Below, piece by piece: positions 51,225-62,885 of a DNA stretch of 64,000 nucleotides. The stretch lies in assembly GCA_963921935.1 (NCBI GenBank), contig OY998176.1, positions 169,380,445 through 169,444,444 on the forward strand, written 5' to 3'. The notes beneath the pieces are model-generated. The model worked only from the letters and a program-made list of their open reading frames with translations. It was not told the DNA's origin and did no database searches. The translations under genes and the position numbers were made by a program. The stretch's first letter is position 1, and every line of letters starts with the position of its first letter. This stretch comes from Galeruca laticollis. Lineage: Eukaryota > Arthropoda > Insecta > Coleoptera > Chrysomelidae.

Positions 51225-51345
51225 TAAATGAAACTTACTGTTTCTAGTTAATTCCACAATATATTGAAAAGATTTTAAAAATTCTCAGATAATTTATAAT
51301 TGTTTCGATATTAAATATCATCGTCAGACAGTAAAATCACAATTT
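51225..51345 (-). repeat. dispersed repeat R, copy 3
   Basis: AAATGAAACTTACTG, CTAGTTAATTCCACAATATA, AATTGTTTCGATATTAAATA, TCATCGTCAG. Same block order as copies 1 and 2, mirrored in the right arm. Confidence 0.8.
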
Positions 51346-51509
51346 AATTAACTTTGTGAACACTGCATCCGTGAAACAATTTGGTGTTGGCAAATTCGAT
51401 CCCAGCATGTATAAATGGGTGAATCCCCTTCCAACCATTTTTATGGGTGTCTTGCAATATTGGAGTGTTTGAACCCTTTTCGTAGAAAGAAGTAGTTGGG
51501 AATTACCTA

Positions 51510-51708
51510 CAGTAGAAACGCTGAGTCTTTTCCATCACGTGACTGATACGATATCAACCATATGCATCTCAATCGAACCAATACGACAAATGCTTGTATT
51601 GAGTCTCGCTCTTTTTCTGTAATTAGAAGAAAACAGTACCAACATAGTATGTATTGAATAATATCGTCAACTAAGTAACGTGATGGAAAAGCTTCAACTT
51701 TTCTACTG
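51510..51708. mobile_element. 199-bp MITE with TA target duplication
   Basis: Begins CAGTAGAAACGCTGAGTCTT and ends AGCTTCAACTTTTCTACTG. The ends are imperfect inverted repeats of about 35 bp including TTTTCCATCACGT, with TA on each side. Size and TA duplication suggest a Tc1/mariner-powered MITE. Confidence 0.8.
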
Positions 51709-51984
51709 TATGATCTTCTAAATAAACTCAGGGACAAATAAACCTGAACATCCGGTAAATACTATTTTATTCCAAAAATATTTCACCTACATGTTTATGA
51801 TGAAATTCTTAAAACAAGCTTAGAATTTGAGCGTTAAACATGTCAGTTTTTATTTCAATTATTTTTTTGCTGGGAACGAAACGGCCGATTCCAATATGGA
51901 ATACAGAATTTATTCGAGTATAGTGGTTTTAAACGTTTCATTACCAATATTCAATAGTTTTTATCATACTTTGAGTGTGAAGAA

Positions 51985-52970
51985 ATGGACATTATCAGCA
52001 ACTAATTGAGTTCGAGTGAGGTCGAATTATTGATCTTCGAGAAGCTGGGCTGTCATTCCCAGAAATTGCTGGAAGAATAAACAGGAGTGTGGATATTGTT
52101 GTCAGCTATTATCAGGCATGGCACCAAGAACGCCGAACGCGATAACCCAGAGGCACAGGACGAGTAAGCAGGGGAAGTGAGGAACAAGATTGTCGCCTAA
52201 GTCGATTAGCTTTAAGAGATCCTTTCTCATCGACAAGAGCAATAGCAAATCAGTGGTTTGCAAACCATGGAAGGGTCCTTGAAATGCGAAGTGTGTATAG
52301 ACGGATAAGAACGTTCTCTATTTTTTTGTGTTACCTTTAACTCTAGTACATCGAAGAAATCGACTTTGCAATGGTACCAAGAAGGACTAGTGTGGAATCA
52401 GGAATGGACCAATATCGTCTTCAGTGATTAATTTCGGTTCTACCTAAATATGCATGATGGTCGAGTGAGGGTTAGAAGGAGAAGGGATGAATCTCAAAAC
52501 CATATATTTTTTGTTGATTGGCATGTTCATCGCACTGCTAGAGTTATGATATGGGGTACCATTGCTCATGACTCTAGGTAACCTTCAGTCTTCATTAAGA
52601 GCAATATGAATGCACATAGATACACTCAAGAATGATTGGAACCTCATCTGATTTCTTACTTCAAAACACTGAAAAATTCAACTTTTCAGCAAGATAACGC
52701 TCGTTCACATATAGCCAGACAAACATAGGACTACTCTCATCAGGTTCAAATTTATGACGTACCTTGGAGCCCAAGATTCTCGGATTTGTCCCCAATTGAA
52801 CATGTGTGGGATATTGTTGATAGAAATTTGAGAAATTTACATCGTCATCTTCAAACTCTTATGGCTCTACGAGATGAGATAGAGGTGGCATGGTATGAGA
52901 TAAAACAGTAGGATATTGATCACCTGATTATGAGGGTGTCGAGGGATCCTCCTCCTTCTCTCTGAATTGA
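51985..52970 (+). pseudogene. Tc1-like DD34E transposase, near full length
   Basis: Starts near ATG 51985 and reads EVELLIFEKLGCHS or, in the correct frame, RIIDLREAGLSFPEIAGRIN (paired-like HTH, about 52,025-52,085), then RDPFSSTRAIANQWFANHGR. The first catalytic block is NIVFSD with a stop right after the Asp, then RVMIWGTI. The second block is FQQDNARSHIARQT (about 52,690), and the third SDLSPIEHVWDIVDRNLR (about 52,788-52,840), giving the D-D-E set spaced as in Tc1. At least six stops or shifts make it inactive. The first ~55 codons lie inside the inverted-repeat arm and are therefore duplicated, in reverse, at about 54,000-54,160. Terminal repeats were not resolved. Confidence 0.85.
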
Positions 52971-53993
52971 CGGAAAGTTGAACGAAAGAGAGAGGCAGAG
53001 TCTAGGAGGTCTAGGTTTTGCATGGATAGTCCTAGGACATTGCACCTCCTTAAACTATCCTTAGATCGCTGGGTACACCCAACATGATTAGGAGTGTGTG
53101 ATAATAGATTGTTACCTTTACCCAATGACCCTATTGTACTTAAATTCAGCGGATCTAGACGGGAAGATTGATAAGCATCCCTCAACCCAAGGTGCCAAGT
53201 TACCCCTGTCGATGGGTGCATGGCGGTGGAGGAGCACCGTCGCTAACGGAGCCTCTGGGATATCAGGCGATCTGTCAGAGTAATAGACTTATTCCCTTGA
53301 ATGGGTCACAGGGGAATATATCGCAGCAGCCCGGTTTCCGTGGGAACAAAATGACTGACCGGAACAAAAAAGAAAAAACCTCGAACAGGATTTGGCCAAG
53401 AAACCGTTGGCATTCCCATTCAACAGATCAGCATCAATTCTCCTACAGTTATGTAGGATGATATGCTACTGAGATCTGGAGAGAAAGATGATATCTCAAA
53501 GGATCCAGAAACAGTCGGCCTGAAGAGAACCAAAGAAGAGTCTCTCGAGAGGCGGATTTGGGAGGGAAAGGAGAGAAGAAGCCCTCGCCACAGGCGAGAA
53601 GATCCTCTCCAGGAAAGAAAGTTCCTCGGACCTATGACCCTGAGCGCTGAAGTGAGCCGAGGAGAAATGCGAGCTCTGAAGTACAACCCTCGTCATCGAA
53701 ACCGATAATTCCATGAGGAAAGAGGTTACACTCGCAGATGACACCGGACACCGGGAACCATAATGGCACCTGAGTTCGTTGCTGAGAGGCTGATGGTAGG
53801 AAATATGACAATGGTCCATGCGAACCATCCAGGAACAAGGCTAGATAAAGCGACAGCCTGAAAGATAAAGACGGAGTTGGGAAGACATGCCCTCCGGGTT
53901 AAATACGTCAGAATATCCAGCTGAATTCCTGAGAACGGTGTGGTAGTTGTAATCCGCGCAAATTCTGCCACCAAGGCATGGCTGGAGACCCAG
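52971..53993 (+). pseudogene. 5' region and possible ORF1 start of an R1/LOA-like LINE
   Basis: GC-richer than its surroundings, which hints at separate origin. It contains AAGCATCCCTCAACCCAAGG and GATGGGTGCATGGCGGTGGA, resembling 5' leaders of R1/LOA-type LINEs as I recall them. An 81-residue charged frame at 53463-53708 has Arg/Glu/Ser/Pro-rich composition like an ORF1 N-terminus. No zinc knuckle is visible. The endonuclease fragment at 55690-56215 could belong to the same family. Assignment is tentative. Confidence 0.35.
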
Positions 53994-54458
53994 TGTGCCT
54001 CTGGGTTATCGCGTTCGGCGTTCTTGGTGCCATGCCTGATAATAGCTGACAACAATATCCGCACTCCTGTTTATTCTTCCAGCAATTTCTGGGAATGACA
54101 GCCCAGCTTCTCGAAGATCAATAATTCGACCTCACTCGAACTCAATTAGTTGCTGATAATGTCCATTTCTTCACACTCAAAGTATGATAAAAACTATTGA
54201 ATATTGGTAATGAAACGTTTAAAACCACTATACTCGAATAAATTCTATATTCCATATTGGAATCGGCCGTTTCGTTCCCAGCAAAAAAATAATTGAAATA
54301 AAAACAGACATGTATAACGCTCAAATTCTAAGCTTGTTTTGAGACTTTCATCATAAACATGTAGGTGAAATATTTTTGGAATAGAATAGTATTTACCGGA
54401 TGTTCAGGTTTATTTGTCCCTGAGTTTATTTGTCCCTGAGTTTATTTAAAAGATCATA

Positions 54459-54657
54459 CAGTAGAAAAGTTGAAGCTTTTCCATCACGTTACTTAGTTGA
54501 CGATATTATTCAATACATACTATGTTGGTACTGTTTTCTTCTAATTACAGAAAAAGAGCAAGACTCAATACAAGCATTTGTCGTATTGGTTTGATTGAGA
54601 TGCATATGGTTGATATCGTATCAGTCACGTGATGGAAAAGACTCAGCGTTTCTACTG
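54459..54657. mobile_element. second copy of the 199-bp MITE (in right arm)
   Basis: Same ends (CAGTAGAAAAG... and ...CGTTTCTACTG) and same length as 51510-51708, in the opposite orientation, duplicated with the arm. Confidence 0.8.
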
Positions 54658-54829
54658 TAGGTAATTCCTAACTACTTCTTTCTACGAAAAGGGTTCAAAC
54701 ACTCCAATATTGCAAGACACCCATGAAAATGGTTGGAAGGGGATTTACCCATTTATACATGCTGGGATCGAATTTGCCAACACCAAATTGATTCACGGAT
54801 GCAGTGTTCACAAAGTTAATAAAATTGTG

Positions 54830-54955
54830 ATTTTACTGTCTGACGATGATATTTAATATCGAAACAATTATAAATTATCTGAGAATTCTTAAAATATTTT
54901 CAGTATATTGTGGAATTAACTAGAAACAGTGAGTTTCATTTGGAACAGTAAAATG
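54830..54955 (+). repeat. dispersed repeat R, copy 4 (in right arm)
   Basis: CTGACGATGATATTTAATAT, CGAAACAATTATAAATTATC, then TATATTGTGGAATTAACTAG and AAACAGTGAGTTTCATT. Mirror of copy 3. Confidence 0.8.
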
Positions 54956-55504
54956 AGTAGATTACACGAAGTAAGGGTGGACACAGTTAAAATTATGATT
55001 GCATATTAATTACCGTTCTCTATCTGACATCAATTTTGTTTGTTTGATTCCATAGCAATACCCGTCAATGTATATTAACTGATAAAAACTATTCGATGGC
55101 AATTGTTGTTCAATATTTGATCATTTGAACAAAAGAAATATATGATTCCGGAAACATACAGGTTCTAGTTGCTGACGAATTATACGCGCAGCTTGAACTG
55201 TTCGATTGTAATTTCATTAAAAATTTAGGGAGCTCCAAAACACTGTAAACATTCCAAACTCGGACGACAATTCGGCTGCAGCCAATCAACCAGTGCTGCA
55301 TCTGAATTTGTATTTTAATTAGTTAAACACGCAAGTTTCAAAGGCGTGGAAATGTTTCGAAACTTGATGGTTTATGTGTACCACGATCCACGGGAGCGGA
55401 GACCAAGGCAGATGGGATGCTTGGTCTGTAGAGCCAGAGTGGACAACATACCGAGCACTGGGCTATCGTTGCTGACAACGTCACGCTTGAAGAACAGTTC
55501 CTGG

Positions 55505-56215
<711 letters not shown>

Positions 56216-56705
56216 GTAGAATTATTTATTCCGTCTAACACACTATATGGATATACTTATTCATTCATTAAAAATTCATAATGTTCTAATGTATAATTTA
56301 GAAAATATACTTAAATATAAAGTTTGATTTCACAACTTCAAGCGCTTATAACTCAGAAACGAGGCGTCGTATGAGAATTTTTTTTTAATTGAGCATTATG
56401 TTTTCGTCATTTTCTCTCTCCGAATTTTGAGCATCAAGTCCCGAAACACGTTGTAGAGCCATATGAAAGTAAAAAAAATTTGGTCTGAATTAAGACAATG
56501 AAAATGGAATGCTTAAGGAATATGGACAGCAGAACAAAGCAACATTAATGAAAATATGGAGAGATTTGGAAAATAACCAAGTATAAATAACAAATACAAG
56601 AAATGCGATATGAAATTGAGATGATAGAGATACTCAATCAGAATGAAGAAGACAGAACTAAATATCAGCTATTTTGATATCAATGGATACGAATGTATGC
56701 ACAAC
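56216..56705. other. no gene recognised
   Basis: AT-rich; no supported feature. Confidence 0.4.
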
Positions 56706-57025
56706 ATTTCTTATATTTTCATGGGTTTCGGTCAGAAATAAAATCACTTGCTTATAATGGTAACGTTTCGGTCTATTTTATTTAAACCATTTTCAAACCC
56801 TTCTAAAAATTTTGAAAACAATACATTTATTTTAATACATATAGTTAAAATATAATTCTCTAAAACTCACTTATTATATTTCAACTATATGTATTAAAAT
56901 AAATGTATTGTGTTTTCAAAATTTTTAGAAGAGTTTGAAAATGGTTTAAATAAAATAGACTGAAACGTTACCATTATAAGCAAGTGATTTTATTTCTGAC
57001 CGAAACCCATGAAAATATAAGAAAT
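56706..57025. repeat. foldback: 150-bp inverted repeats with 20-nt loop
   Basis: Left arm 56706-56854 (ATTTCTTATATTTTCATGGG onward) and right arm 56875-57025 (ending CCCATGAAAATATAAGAAAT) are nearly perfect reverse complements. Differences are a handful of single bases, such as CCCTTCT against AGAAGAG and CGGTC against GACTG. Confidence 0.95.
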
Positions 57026-57049
57026 ATTGAGTATTAACGGTCATTAAAA

Positions 57050-57105
<56 letters not shown>
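57050..57105. repeat. (TA)n microsatellite
   Basis: TA run just downstream of the foldback. Confidence 0.95.
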
Positions 57106-57110
<5 letters not shown>

Positions 57111-57468
57111 ACGATTAGTATTTGTTCACACTGGACACGTAGTTATAGTCAAGTAATAGTTAGACAAGTATAATATACCTATATTCTCCTCACTCATTTC
57201 ATAACAATCATGGATATTCCTCTTTGTGGGTACTATTCTTAGTGTTCAATATGCTATGCATTCTGCGTAATTAGGTAAAATATGTGTATTTTATTGTTTC
57301 GACCCTAACTGGGTGCAGTCTACTCATATAATGTTTATAAATTAAAATGTTTATAAATAATTCCACAATATAATGAAGAAACAGCTTCATTCGAAAACGT
57401 AAAATGTGTGTAAATTTTTTAAAGCAAAATATGTATATATGTATTTATTTTCATCGATGTTTGATACA
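57106..57468. other. left flank of mariner element, remnant of repeat R
   Basis: Contains TAATTCCACAATATAATGAA near 57,359, a short match to dispersed repeat R. Nothing else recognised. Confidence 0.35.
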
Positions 57469-57815
57469 TATAGAGTGAGTTTTATGTATGGAACGCCTCA
57501 GTTATCTCTGAAACGGCTTGTACGATTGTTATAATTTTTTTGTGCAAGGATCTTGTGATACGGTCGGTATTATGGTGGTATTTACATTGTTGTCAGATCT
57601 TTCCTTTTTCCGGAAAAATGATGACCTTTGTTATTTCAAACGGATCACCCTGTATATTTTTTGCTTTTCGAAATCCTTAAGAAATACTTATTATTTTTTA
57701 TCTAATGTTCCCTATACCTAAATGCCATAATTTCAGAGTCAAGCTACATTTGCGTTATCTGCGCCGAAGTTAAAATAATACATTTAGGTGGCTATGACTG
57801 CTACAATAACAAATT
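57469..57815 (+). repeat. left terminal inverted repeat of mariner-like element
   Basis: Shared blocks with the right end include GGAACGCCTCAGTTATCTC (one base changed), TATTTACATTGTTGTCAGAT and CTATACCTAAATGCCATAAT. Confidence 0.9.
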
Positions 57816-60416
57816 TGACGATTCAATAAATTATTATTGTTGAAGTTTATTGGAAGTCACTATGGATCGTTTATCTGAAAAAGCACGAATTCATATTCTA
57901 ATGATATTAGGATATAGTTATAAGCGTAGAAGTCAACAAGAAACGTGTAATATCTTTAATAGTTTATATCCTAACCGAAATCCCACAACAAGATCTAGAG
58001 TCAGTAAATTAGTCAAAAGTTTAACGAAACTGGTTCAGTAAAAGATTTATCCAAATCAGGGCGCAGAAAAACAGCATCAACTGAGAACAAATATTTAAAA
58101 GTGTGTGTCCTGTTAAAAGACGATCTACACTTAAGTACTAGACAAATATCCAGGGAACTTGATATTTCGCAAACATCCGTAATGAAGATTTTACGTGGTA
58201 ATAAATTCCATCCATACAAAGTAACGTTGATTCAAGATTCGTAAGATGATAGGCGTGAATAGTTTGCAGACCTTATGATGGAAAAATGTAACATTCGAAA
58301 CGATCCATGTTTTTCAACCCTCCGATAGTCGCGTGGGTATATATGACACAAATAGTCGCGCGTGTATCAAATTGATACATCTGAAATAAATGTGTGTTTT
58401 TCCCAAGATATCGTTAATTTTTAAGATTATGTATTTTAATATTAATCTGTGATATTCAATTATTTGTTCGACGTATTACTTTATTAATTTTTTTTACGTT
58501 TTATGATAAAATTTGCACAAAATTAAAAACGTTTCCATTTGTGATTTTTTGTTTATTATAATTCAAGTTTTAGCAAAATAATAATGATAGTTGTACGTTC
58601 AATATTCCATCAAAAATCTTCAATATTTTCTACATCAATATTTAAGCAATTACTACATATAATTTTAGCATGCAGTTTGCTACATAAATATGTTCCACAT
58701 TTTTTCACAACAATGTGGAGAAAGTGAAGTTTTTTATTTTCGCTATAACACTGTTGGCATCTCTTCCGTTTTTTTGACGAAGTGCTAGCTTAAGGTTGCG
58801 CTTCTGTAAGTTCAGCAGGTTTTTTGAAGCAGGTTTCTGGTAGCATACCAACAGACTCTGAATTTCTCTCGGCAAATTTGTCATTTGAGCTCTTCTCCTC
58901 AATTGTTCATCGAGTAAAGCTAGTGCTAAGCTTTTCAAAAAATCTCGTCCTGTCCAATATTCATTTTTCTGTGGAAGACAGATTACCCTAGAATTAATTC
59001 CAAATACATTGAGAAGGTAATAAAAAATCAACATAGGCCATCTTTTGGTGTTTCTGCAAACATTATAGGTAGCGCATAATTTGTCTGCAACATCTACACC
59101 AGATTTTGTTGCATTATAGAAATTTATTATTTTTGGTGTTTTCTCATTGTCATCCGATATTTCGTTCGAACCGACGTGCAAACTTGAAATAAGTATTACT
59201 GTTCTTCCTTTTTTCGGAACGTGCGAAACTAGCGTTTCATTTTTAGAATACTCAAAAATAGTGTCAAATTGTTGTCTTTTTGCGGGCTGTATAAAAGTAG
59301 GTGAAAGTTCTCATTAATTTTTTTGAATGGTTCCTACATAAGATAGCTCCTTAGTTTCTGTTGTCGGACTAATTCTAAACTCGTAAACCAATTGTCCGCT
59401 GTGATGTTGATTGAAAAATTGGTTCCGCTAATCTAATGACCACATCTTTGGAAGAATTGCTTACTCTAAATGGTCCTTACGGTTACTGACCACAATAAAT
59501 TTCCATGTTGGAAGCATAAAATAATTTTGCATCCCTCAATCAATATATTTTTATACCGTATTTACTAGGTTTCGACGGTATGTACTGCCTAAACGCACAT
59601 CTTCCGCGATAAGCAGGCAACATTTCGTCTATTGTGACATTTTGACCAAGATGGTAGTGTGTCCTACAATTTCCATAAAAACAAGAAAATAGTTTTCTAA
59701 CTGCTGCTAATTTGTCAAAAGCCCGTCGTTCTTCTATTGTTTCCCGATCATCAAATCGCACACATCTCAGAAGGAATCTAAATAATTTTTTCTACATTGA
59801 CAATTTTAAACATTTATTCTTAGGCCGTCAGTCGCCCAAAAATCCTTCAAATTTTGATAGCCACCACGGGAAACACCTCCCAAATATAACAGACCCAAAA
59901 ATGCTTTGATTTCGACTATATCAGTAGGAAGGCAATTGCGGTCTCTTTGGACGTTTTCTTTTCTAATGTTGATATATTAATTTGTATACAATACTATCAA
60001 ATTCCAAATGTGATCACTAAAAAAGAGATTCCAGCCATCAATTTCTTTATCAGCATCCAACGCTGTCTGACCTACAACATCCGGTAATCTAATCAAAATG
60101 TTGTTAGGCCGCATTCGCGTTCCATCTTGACCTACAATAATTATAATTATGGAAACGTTTAGATTATATTCTTTTCTACTCCCGTATTATAATACGCGAA
60201 TTAGATATCTGCTTCCGATTCATTATTTTTGTCATTTTAACACGGATGTTCATTTCGATACAGATTTTGGCCAATGAAAATACGCACTTTTCATTATGAA
60301 ACGAATTTTTGGCCAATAGAAACAAGTACTTGGGAATAATCAAGTGGTCTATGTTTCTACATACCTACTTACCTATTTGACATTTCACAACGTGTCAAAA
60401 GTAGATAACTATAAAC

Positions 60417-61190
60417 ATGTCGAGCAGTGAAGAATTATCTTGTACACCACCAGAAATTTCTGATAAAGCTAAAAGTGTCTGTGAAAATTTAGTTCCAACT
60501 AAATCAAAAAAAATCTACGACAAATTATACAGGCAATTCATGGACTGGAGAAATACAAAAGATATTTCATGTATTTCGGAAAATGTGTTGTTGGTTCATT
60601 TTGAAGAACTTTCAAATAAACTCAAATCTTCAACTTTATGGACACATTATTCCATATTAAAATTGATGTTGAATATCAACTATCAAACTGACATTTCAAA
60701 ATACGCACAGCTACATGCATTTTTGAAGCGGATATCCGAAGGATACGTTGGAAAGAAATCCAAAACATTCCAGCCAAACGAGCTCAGGAAATTCTTCGAG
60801 GAAGCCCCAGATTATGATTATTTAATGATAAAGGTGAGCAAATCTTCATTTTGAAATTCTCTTGAAAAACCTTTCTGTTTATTTCCGCTTGATACAATGA
60901 TTTAATTAGTATATGCATAATGTGCGTACTTTTTCATACAAGTCTTCGTAGCTTAGTTGGTAACGCTTGCGGTTGTGGCGCATGAGTGCGTTGCAGATCG
61001 TGGTTCAGATCCTGGGCGGGTTGAAATTTTTATTAGAATATAATGTATTTTCTCGACAGAAAAACTAATTGCATTGTTTGTATATTTCTCTTTATCAAAG
61101 TGAAATCATTGCAATTAAATAATGCTATTTACAGGTTGCCTTAATTATGGGAATTATGGGAGCTTGTTTGAAATTAATTCTTGTTTTCAT
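60417..61190 (+). pseudogene. Crypton-like tyrosine recombinase, exon 1 and truncated exon 2
   Basis: ATG 60417 opens a 139-codon exon: NLVPTKSKKIYDKLYRQFMD, VLLVHFEELSNKLKSSTLW, FLKRISEGYVGKKSKTFQPN, EEAPDYDYLMIK, then donor GTGAGC at 60834. After a 301-nt intron and acceptor TTTACAG (ends 61134), the frame continues VALIMGIMGAC. In related insect Crypton-like proteins the next residue is the catalytic Arg (GACR); here homology stops at that point, so the catalytic half is lost. The first exon matches the SAM-like DNA-binding half of such recombinases. CCAAT motifs (GGCCAATGAAAA, GGCCAATAGAAA) lie 110-165 bases upstream. The gene lies wholly in the intron of the piggyBac transposase, on the opposite strand. 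Confidence 0.7.
60943..61025 (+). repeat. tRNA-derived SINE head or tRNA pseudogene
   Basis: A perfect RNA polymerase III A box TAGCTTAGTTGG (60949-60960) and a near-perfect B box GGTTCAGATCC (61002-61012, one mismatch) sit at normal spacing. The middle GCGGTTGTGGCGCATG resembles a tRNA-His anticodon arm. The acceptor stem does not pair, so it is not a functional tRNA. It lies in the recombinase intron. Confidence 0.7.
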
Positions 61191-61211
61191 TTTATTATTT
61201 ATAGGTCGTAG

Positions 61212-61360
61212 AAAAAATAGTGTATGTAACTCTCATGTAATGGTTATTGATACACTCGCATAAACCATACGAAACTCGCCTTCGGCTGGTTTCGTATTGC
61301 GGTTAATACTCGTGTATTAATAACCTTCATTACATGATCGTTGCATAATATACTATTTTT
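61212..61360. repeat. hairpin, ~70-bp arms, TTC loop
   Basis: Left AAAAAATAGTGTATGTAA through TACGAAACTCGCC, loop TTC, right GGCTGGTTTCGTATTG through ATACTATTTTT. The arm segments TCATGTAATG and CATTACATGA, and GGTTATTGATACAC and GTGTATTAATAACC, pair almost perfectly. Its right edge lies next to the piggyBac splice donor and its left edge near the point where the recombinase gene stops. Confidence 0.9.
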
Positions 61361-62885
61361 ACATACCGAGAAAATAATTAGCTTCTTCTTGATCTTCTCC
61401 ACATTCCGCTGAAATTTCTTCGTCACTGACTTCATGATCAGTCTTAGAATCAACCGATCTCGTTACGACGTGGTCATCCGACTCAAATTTGTCAGAGTCA
61501 CTAATATCAACTTCAATGATTGCATTATTGAATTTGTCTATTCCATCAAAAGCTAAACGATTCAATTCTTCAATGTCTTCAGGTTTTAAAAAATCATATT
61601 TTTTTTAGACGCACTCATGATGCAGCTCTTACACTGACTCCTTTTATAAAAAAAGCAATTCACAAAATAGAAAAACAAAGAACGTGTCAGTAACTGGACC
61701 CAGGGGTCTCAAACAACAAACACATTGAGTCGCGCGTGTATCAGACTGATACAATCCCGACCCATCGGCGCCTTCAGATACCTAAGGGTCCAGTGGATGG
61801 TGCTAACCGCTTGAATATTTAGGAATGGGTTTGAAACAAATTTTCCGACGACTATTGCAAACTTCAAAGTCGTAGCTCCAATAAGTTTTAAGATATTATT
61901 GAAAAATAATGCTATGTATCAATTTGATACACGCGCGACTAACGGAGAGTTAAGTAATGTTATGTTTTGCAATGAGGCCACTTTTTGTAATAATGGAAAC
62001 GGAAATCGGCATAATTGTAGATACTGGTTACGTTACAATCCCCGTTGGATGCGTGAATCCCACACCCAATATTCCGAAAAACTGAATGTATGGGCTGGAA
62101 TAATAGGGGACAAAATGATTTGACCCTTTTTCATTGAGGGTAACTTAAATGGTCCGGCGTATTTAGATTTATTGGAAAATAGTCCTGAGTTGGCTCGGTT
62201 ATTTCCAAATCCCAGTAAGTATTTCCAATTAGATTTAAAAAAAAACTTAATTATTAGACATTTTCGGACCATAACAATATCTCAAACGACAATATTTGGC
62301 TACAACAAGATGGTGTCCCACCTCACTATGCGTGTGTGGTGAGGCAATACCTAAATAATGTGTTTCCCAGAAGATGGATTGGAAGCTGTCGTTTTATCGA
62401 ATGGCCCCCGCGATCACCCGACATGCATCATTTAGACTATTTGTGGGGTCACTTGAAAAACATTGTTAATAAAACTAAACCTACCAATATTCGGGAATTA
62501 AAAGATAGGATTACTACAGAGACAAGAAGAATTGAGCAGTCAAGGATGTTGCAAAATGTATTGCAAAGTTTTAAAAATCCCGTGGCTTGTTATATTGAAG
62601 TGAATGGACAACATTTTGAGCCTCTGCTCTCATCTCCTTCACTGTTTGTGTTCTAAAATTCGTAATTTTCCAACTTCACAAATGTGGATTTACTTCGAAC
62701 ATGACACAAACATTTAAAGATTTGTCTTCAGTTGTTGTAGGTTTTCTGCGACATGATTAGGATAAATATTTTACTGCACTTGTTTCTTTAAACTTTTTAC
62801 CAACTTACTGACACTAGACCTTATTACGAGGTTCCTATTAGCATATAAATTACTGAAGAATATTCAAATTAAACGAGTTTTTATT

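Larger units (their letters stand above)
50789..52157 (+). repeat. left arm of giant inverted repeat
   Basis: Runs from CACATAAATCATCAAG to GATAACCCAGAGGCACA and matches the reverse complement of 53994-55378 almost base for base. It contains a dispersed repeat R copy, a 199-bp MITE and the 5' part of a Tc1-like transposase. The small frames inside it (for example the one with QHWLIGCSRIVVRVWNVY) recur on the other strand in the right arm and are not called as genes. Confidence 0.95.
53994..55378 (-). repeat. right arm of giant inverted repeat
   Basis: Reverse complement of 50789-52157, about 15 bp longer. Part of the extra length is a local duplication of a segment (TTTATTTGTCCCTGAG) near 54,420-54,445. 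Other differences are scattered substitutions. Confidence 0.95.
58730..61618 (-). pseudogene. piggyBac-like transposase 2, two exons
   Basis: Exon 1 (61618-61367) starts MSASKK, has a homopolymer frame change, then PEDIEELNRLAFDGIDKF and an acidic stretch ending EEANYFLG at donor GTATGT (61366-61361). Exon 2 starts at 60130 after acceptor TTGTAG and continues in phase with QDGTRMRPNNILIRLPDVVG. Then KAFLGLLYLGGVSRGG, VTIDEMLPAYRGRCAFRQYI (59,640-59,580; conserved core), KSGVDVADKLCATYNVCRN (59,100-59,045), and a Cys/His-poor tail to 58,705. Stops and shifts occur near 59,985, 59,790, 59,540 and 59,300. It would cut and paste at TTAA. The 1236-nt intron contains an antisense recombinase gene. 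Confidence 0.88.
58318..61949 (-). mobile_element. piggyBac-like transposon 2, complete, nested in mariner
   Basis: Left end CCCTCCGATAGTCGCG, right end (reverse complement) CTCTCCGTTAGTCGCG. Flanks are TCAA (58314-58317) and TTAA (61950-61953), the latter the canonical piggyBac target and the former one base off. A palindromic TGTATCAAATTGATACA follows GTCGCGCG at both ends (58351-58379 and 61916-61941), and a variant copy lies at 61731-61757. The two-exon transposase gene is on the minus strand. Confidence 0.92.
57850..62656 (+). pseudogene. mariner-like transposase interrupted by piggyBac
   Basis: 5' part 57850-58313: MDRLSEKARIHILMILGYS, NPTTRSRVSKLVKS, then after a one-base deletion near 58,020 GSVKDLSKSGRRKTAST and STRQISRELDISQTSVMKIL (helix-turn-helix DNA binding). 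3' part 61950-62656: VMFCNEATFCNNG (first catalytic block; Asp replaced by Asn), HNCRYW, LNVWAGIIGDKMI, GPAYLDLLEN, QQDGVPPHYACVVRQYL (second block, read across a frame), EWPPRSPDMHHLDYLWGHLK (third block). The codon phase runs straight across the TTAA at the junction. Besides the insertion there are stops near 58,241, 58,259 and 62,120 and frameshifts near 62,250 and 62,330. Inactive. Confidence 0.88.
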
